Positions 60,929-64,000 of a DNA stretch of 64,000 bases are shown here, in pieces (the stretch's first letter is position 1; each line of letters begins with the position of its first letter). A model generated the notes under the pieces. The model made no database searches, was not told the origin of the DNA, and saw nothing but the letters and a program-made list of their open reading frames with translations. A program made the position numbers and the translations under genes. The stretch lies in assembly GCF_943733665.1 (NCBI RefSeq), contig NZ_OX030782.1:5194501-5258500 (forward strand). Direction: 5' to 3'. The stretch comes from Aquimarina sp. Aq107 (lineage in GTDB: Bacteria; Bacteroidota; Bacteroidia; Flavobacteriales; Flavobacteriaceae).

Positions 60929-61909
60929 TTATAACGTCATTAAGTTGCAACCTCTAATATCACTGTTGTCAAATCGACCGAGAATTTCGAAACTTCCGTC
61001 ATCATAGGTTTTTCCGAGGTCTTGTGTAGCAATAAACGAACATGAATTTATGTTTGCCAAGTCAATAATATTAATTCCTCCTGTTTTATTCGTTTCTAGA
61101 GGAGTAAGTGCATCCTCAGGATCTCGTGTAGAAATATTCATCCATGGTGGACAATGAAAAAGACCATCACCTTTAGAATATGCTTGAGATAATAACTCTG
61201 TCATGCCGTATTCACTATGGATTTTAGAAATACCAAATCCTTTTTTTAGAATTTGATGCAGTTCTTCACGAATGATCTCTTTTCGTCGACCTTTCATTCC
61301 TCCCGTTTCCATAACAATAGTATTCTCATTAAGTTGAATATCGTTACTTTCGATAAGATCTAATAGAGCAAAAGAAACACCAATCAATATAATTTTTTTA
61401 TGTTCTTTAGTAAGTTCTTTAAGGGTCGTGATAAGCTTTTTAGTTTCATCAAGGTAAAAACCACTATTCGTTTGTTTACTGTTCTTAATTAATTTATCCG
61501 CCATATATACTAGAGAAGAACCTTCGCGTTCTAGATAAGAAGGTAAAAGTGCCAATATTGTATAGTCTGTTATATCTCCGTAAAAGTAACTGAATCCTTT
61601 AGAGAAGCTATTTTCATAAATGCCTAAATTGGTTACATAATGTTTACTGGTAATACTACCAGTTGTTCCACTACTAGTAAAAACTTGTTGAACATTAGAG
61701 GGTGAGCTAGTAATTTTTTCTTGTTTAAAAAACTCTACAGGCAGGAATGGGATTTCTTTACTTGTGGTAACAGCACTTTTGGTAATTCCAAGAAGATTAC
61801 AAAAACGTTGGTATACCTGGCAATTAATATATTGATGTTGAAATACTCTTATCGCCATTTTTTCAAAATCTTCATTATTTTGAATCGTAAAAATTGTCTC
61901 AGAGAGCAT
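60929..61909 (-). CDS. LuxE-like acyl-protein synthetase family protein
   Basis: A 326-aa member of the ANL-type LuxE family: the nucleotide-binding TSSGTTGSITSKHY, FLPVEFFKQEKITS, METGGMKGRRKEIIREEL and SEYGMTELLSQAY are characteristic. LuxE activates fatty acids as acyl-AMP and acyl-enzyme in bioluminescence; there are no luxCDAB genes here, so in this cell it probably activates an acid for another purpose. A TACCTTTG promoter box lies upstream. Confidence 0.85.
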   Translation of the reverse strand: MLSETIFTIQNNEDFEKMAIRVFQHQYINCQVYQRFCNLLGITKSAVTTSKEIPFLPVEFFKQEKITSSPSNVQQVFTSSGTTGSITSKHYVTNLGIYENSFSKGFSYFYGDITDYTILALLPSYLEREGSSLVYMADKLIKNSKQTNSGFYLDETKKLITTLKELTKEHKKIILIGVSFALLDLIESNDIQLNENTIVMETGGMKGRRKEIIREELHQILKKGFGISKIHSEYGMTELLSQAYSKGDGLFHCPPWMNISTRDPEDALTPLETNKTGGINIIDLANINSCSFIATQDLGKTYDDGSFEILGRFDNSDIRGCNLMTL

Positions 61910-61935
61910 ATAGGCGTGTGGAGGTTATTTTAAAA

Positions 61936-61943
61936 CAAAGGTA
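61936..61943 (-). promoter_or_regulatory. -7 promoter box (TACCTTTG) for the LuxE-like gene
   Basis: The minus-strand sequence TACCTTTG matches TAnnTTTG, 26 bases before the start codon and directly after the terminator of the preceding gene. Confidence 0.5.
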
Positions 61944-61975
61944 TAAAAAAAACACACTACATGAAATAGCGTGTT
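61943..61975 (-). terminator. Intrinsic terminator after the T9SS cargo gene
   Basis: AACACACTA and TAGCGTGTT pair with one mismatch; on the minus strand the stem is followed by a run of eight or more T. Confidence 0.7.
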
Positions 61976-62036
61976 TGTATGTTATAAAAACTAGCTTTAT
62001 TAAATATTTTTATTACTACTAATAAAATATTACTAA

Positions 62037-62366
62037 TTATTGTCTAATTAATTTTTTAGAAAAATCTTCTTCTCCGATCTTAATTTTTAAAACATAAACA
62101 CCAGGAGGGAGCGATGAAATATCTAACTGCTCTTTAGTTGTGATTACCTTAAATAATACGGTTCTACCTAAAACACTATAAACTCTACAAGTCATTGATT
62201 TCCCAGATTTAGAAGTAATATTAAGAATATTACCAGAAACCGGATTTGGAAATACTTGAACTTCTTCTTGATCGTCTGTTTTTATAGTGGATTGTGCACT
62301 AACTCCAGTAGAAAAGGAGAGTACAAAAATGCCAGTAAGTATGAGTAGTAAGTAGATTTTTTTCAT
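62037..62366 (-). CDS. Minimal protein with type IX secretion sorting domain
   Basis: A 109-aa protein: signal peptide (residues 1-24, ending VSAQ), about 10 acidic residues, then a complete type A T9SS C-terminal domain (VFPNPVSGNILNITSK, CRVYSVLGRTVLFK, LDISSLPPGVYVLKI, FSKKLIRQ). There is no passenger domain between signal and sorting domain, which is unusual. It implies a functional T9SS in this organism. Function unknown. Confidence 0.9.
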   Translation of the reverse strand: MKKIYLLLILTGIFVLSFSTGVSAQSTIKTDDQEEVQVFPNPVSGNILNITSKSGKSMTCRVYSVLGRTVLFKVITTKEQLDISSLPPGVYVLKIKIGEEDFSKKLIRQ

Positions 62367-62604
62367 AAAACTTTATTTTGGGACCATAAAAGTACAATAT
62401 TTTATTAATAATTGAGTTAGGGTTGTCGTTTTTAAATGTTAAATCTCTACAAAAAAAACGATTTTATTTTCTTAATTACGGTTTTACCATTTTTAAATCC
62501 CTGTTTTGATTTTTGTAGTTTCATAAAAAAAGTAGATATTTGTTTATTATGAAGTTATAAGGAATTATGTACGTCTTTTTGGAAATATCGGTCTCGGTAT
62601 TATG

Positions 62605-62629
62605 TAGCTAAAGAAATCTTCTTTAGCTA
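62605..62629 (+). promoter_or_regulatory. Hairpin in the MATE gene leader
   Basis: TAGCTAAAGAA (62605-62615) and TTCTTTAGCTA (62619-62629) pair perfectly with a 3-base loop. TGGAAA (62580-62585) and TTTCCA (62631-62636) can form an outer stem, and a T-run lies at 62645-62654, 20 bases before the start codon. This fits an attenuator or riboswitch-like leader; I match it to no known class. The rest of the 307-base gap 62367-62673 shows nothing clear. Confidence 0.45.
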
Positions 62630-62673
62630 GTTTCCATTTATATCTTTTTTTTTTCAACGTAATTCTTTTATTT

Positions 62674-64000
62674 ATGACACAAAATAAACTTACTCTCACC
62701 AAACTGTTCTCATATTTTAAATTAGCCGTTAGTGGCAAGGAACAACAATTTACGTCCGGAAGTATCCGTAAGGCTGTTTTTATGCTTGCAATTCCTATGA
62801 TCTTAGAGATGATGATGGAATCTATTTTTGCTTTAGTTGATGCGTATTGGGTTTCTAACTTAGGCGCAAACGCAATTGCTACTGTAGGTTTAACAGAATC
62901 AGTGATTACTTTAATTTATGCTGTGGCAATTGGACTCAGTATGGGTGTTACCGCAATAGTAGCTCGCAGAGTTGGAGAAAAGGATATTGAAGGAGCTTCA
63001 CAAGCAGCAGTTCAATCTATTTTTTTAGGAATTTCTGTAGCGGTAATTATTAGTGTAATAGGGATACTTTATCCGAAAGAAATTTTAGCTCTTATGGGTG
63101 CTGAGGCAGATTTAATAGCTGATGGATATGGGTATACTCAGGTTTTATTAGGAGGAAATATAACAATTATGTTATTGTTTCTGATTAATGCAGTTTTCCG
63201 AGGAGCAGGAGATGCTTCTGTTGCTATGAAAGTTCTAATAGTTTCTAATTTGTTAAATATTATTTTAGACCCACTTTTTATTTTTGGGTTTGGACCAATT
63301 CCAAGTTTTGGTGTACAGGGAGCCGCTATTGCAACAACAATTGGTAGAGGTAGTGCGGTACTATTACAACTTGCAATTCTTTTCTTTGGATGGAGTAAAA
63401 TCAAAGTGGCTTTTAAGGATATTGTTCTTAGATCGAAAGTGATGATTAATTTAATTAAGGTATCTCTTGGCGGGATTGGTCAGTTCATTATAGGTACTTC
63501 TAGTTGGGTATTTTTAATGCGCATTATGGCGGAGTTTGGGAGCGAGGTACTTGCAGGGTATACTATTGCAATTAGAGTATTGATGTTTACATTAATGCCA
63601 TCATGGGGGATGAGTAATGCGGCTGCAACATTAGTAGGGCAAAATCTAGGAGCAGCTAAGCCAGATCGAGCAGAACAATCAGTATGGAAAACCGGGAAAT
63701 ACAATGCTTATTTTATGATTGTTGTATCTGTACTATATTTAATTTTTGCAGAGGTAATTATCAAGATTTTTAGCAGTGAGCCTGAAGTGGTAAAATATGG
63801 AGCTTTAAGTTTACGAGTAATTGCGGCAGGTTATGTGTTTTATGCATATGGTATGGTGATTATTCAATCTTTTAATGGAGCAGGAGATACCAAAACACCA
63901 ACTATTATTAATTTCTTTTGCTTTTGGGTGTTTCAATTACCATTCGCCTATTTGGCTGCAATAGTATTGGATTGGGGAGCTATGGGAGTTTTCTTAGCAA
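62674..64000 (+). CDS. MATE family efflux transporter, N-terminal part (runs off window)
   Basis: The frame opens with ATG at 62674 and continues to the last base, giving 442 codons. Repeated hydrophobic segments and the two-fold MATE pattern are evident (MLAIPMILEMMMESIFALVD, GVTAIVARRVGEKD, NAVFRGAGDASVAMK, then TLVGQNLGAAKPDRAE and SFNGAGDTKTPTIINF in the second half). It should export cationic compounds or drugs with Na+ or H+. A hairpin-bearing leader precedes it. Confidence 0.93.
   Translation, partial: MTQNKLTLTKLFSYFKLAVSGKEQQFTSGSIRKAVFMLAIPMILEMMMESIFALVDAYWVSNLGANAIATVGLTESVITLIYAVAIGLSMGVTAIVARRVGEKDIEGASQAAVQSIFLGISVAVIISVIGILYPKEILALMGAEADLIADGYGYTQVLLGGNITIMLLFLINAVFRGAGDASVAMKVLIVSNLLNIILDPLFIFGFGPIPSFGVQGAAIATTIGRGSAVLLQLAILFFGWSKIKVAFKDIVLRSKVMINLIKVSLGGIGQFIIGTSSWVFLMRIMAEFGSEVLAGYTIAIRVLMFTLMPSWGMSNAAATLVGQNLGAAKPDRAEQSVWKTGKYNAYFMIVVSVLYLIFAEVIIKIFSSEPEVVKYGALSLRVIAAGYVFYAYGMVIIQSFNGAGDTKTPTIINFFCFWVFQLPFAYLAAIVLDWGAMGVFLA

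Noticed and set aside
1..64000. Mobile elements, prophage, CRISPR arrays or toxin-antitoxin pairs
   Set aside because: I found no transposase, integrase, phage structural gene, spaced direct-repeat array or small toxin pair; gene content is uniform and typical of a flavobacterial core chromosome.

Overview
The window is AT-rich, densely coded chromosomal DNA from a member of the Bacteroidetes, most probably a marine Flavobacteriaceae (Aquimarina-like). The grounds are SusC-like/TonB-dependent receptors, DUF3098, DUF3127, DUF4271, DUF4296 and DUF4301 proteins, a type IX secretion sorting domain, a Bacteroidetes-style leucyl-tRNA synthetase, and promoter boxes of the TAnnTTTG type. The genus is an inference. 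I see no tRNA, rRNA, CRISPR array, insertion sequence or prophage. Nearly everything is housekeeping or vitamin metabolism, plus a few regulatory modules.

Layout. 1-2420: end of a TonB-dependent receptor followed by a beta-propeller phytase lipoprotein. 2539-8024: S-adenosylhomocysteinase on the minus strand, then a tightly coupled plus-strand run of phosphopantetheinyl transferase, YkoF-like protein, PnuC vitamin transporter, NadR-like kinase, DUF4301 protein and ArfB. 8224-12521: small secreted PepSY-like protein, NtrC-type response regulator and a convergent hybrid histidine kinase. 12596-22428: thiamine region, with one TPP riboswitch ahead of a TonB receptor (uptake) and a second ahead of thiS-thiC-thiE-like-thiD-thiE-thiG-thiH-thiF/rhodanese (synthesis). 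22425-30840: greA with a terminator-like leader hairpin, HIT protein, thioesterase, an orphan histidine kinase with a zinc-ribbon membrane protein, flavin reductase, aat, upp, tag and a thioredoxin-like protein. 30842-35532: minus-strand envelope operon ftsX-lgt-hypothetical-DUF3098-uppP-truB-TonB-like. 35640-49674: panE, leuS, a REP-like inverted repeat, SemiSWEET, alanine dehydrogenase, YugP-like protease, FAD oxidoreductase, GT39-like protein, Lrp regulator, saccharopine-dehydrogenase-like protein, DUF423, pckA and hemD. 49710-54132: DUF4271, polyprenol-phosphate mannosyltransferase, dihydroorotase, DUF4296 and an epimerase. 54241-58721: a divergent CHAT-TPR protease / ECF sigma / TPR anti-sigma module. 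58807-64000: tyrS, YHS protein, LuxE-like protein, a minimal T9SS cargo protein and the start of a MATE exporter.

The strongest candidate for an undescribed system is the module at 54241-58721. A protein with a signal peptide, many TPRs and a CHAT cysteine-protease domain (His794/Cys841) is anchored by a C-terminal membrane helix, so its protease should face the periplasm. It is transcribed divergently from an ECF sigma factor and a single-pass anti-sigma-like protein whose TPR domain should also be periplasmic. The shared 244-bp intergenic region carries a perfect 22-bp palindrome and further inverted repeats. This arrangement suggests, but does not prove, that the CHAT protease cleaves the anti-sigma protein to release the sigma factor.

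Other regulatory signals: a terminator hairpin directly after the greA promoter (compare GraL of E. coli), a possible sigma-54 promoter with upstream direct repeats in front of the PepSY-like gene beside an NtrC-type regulator, a hairpin inside the thi operon covering an upstream start codon, and a stray plus-strand terminator in the divergent region at 50414-50447.
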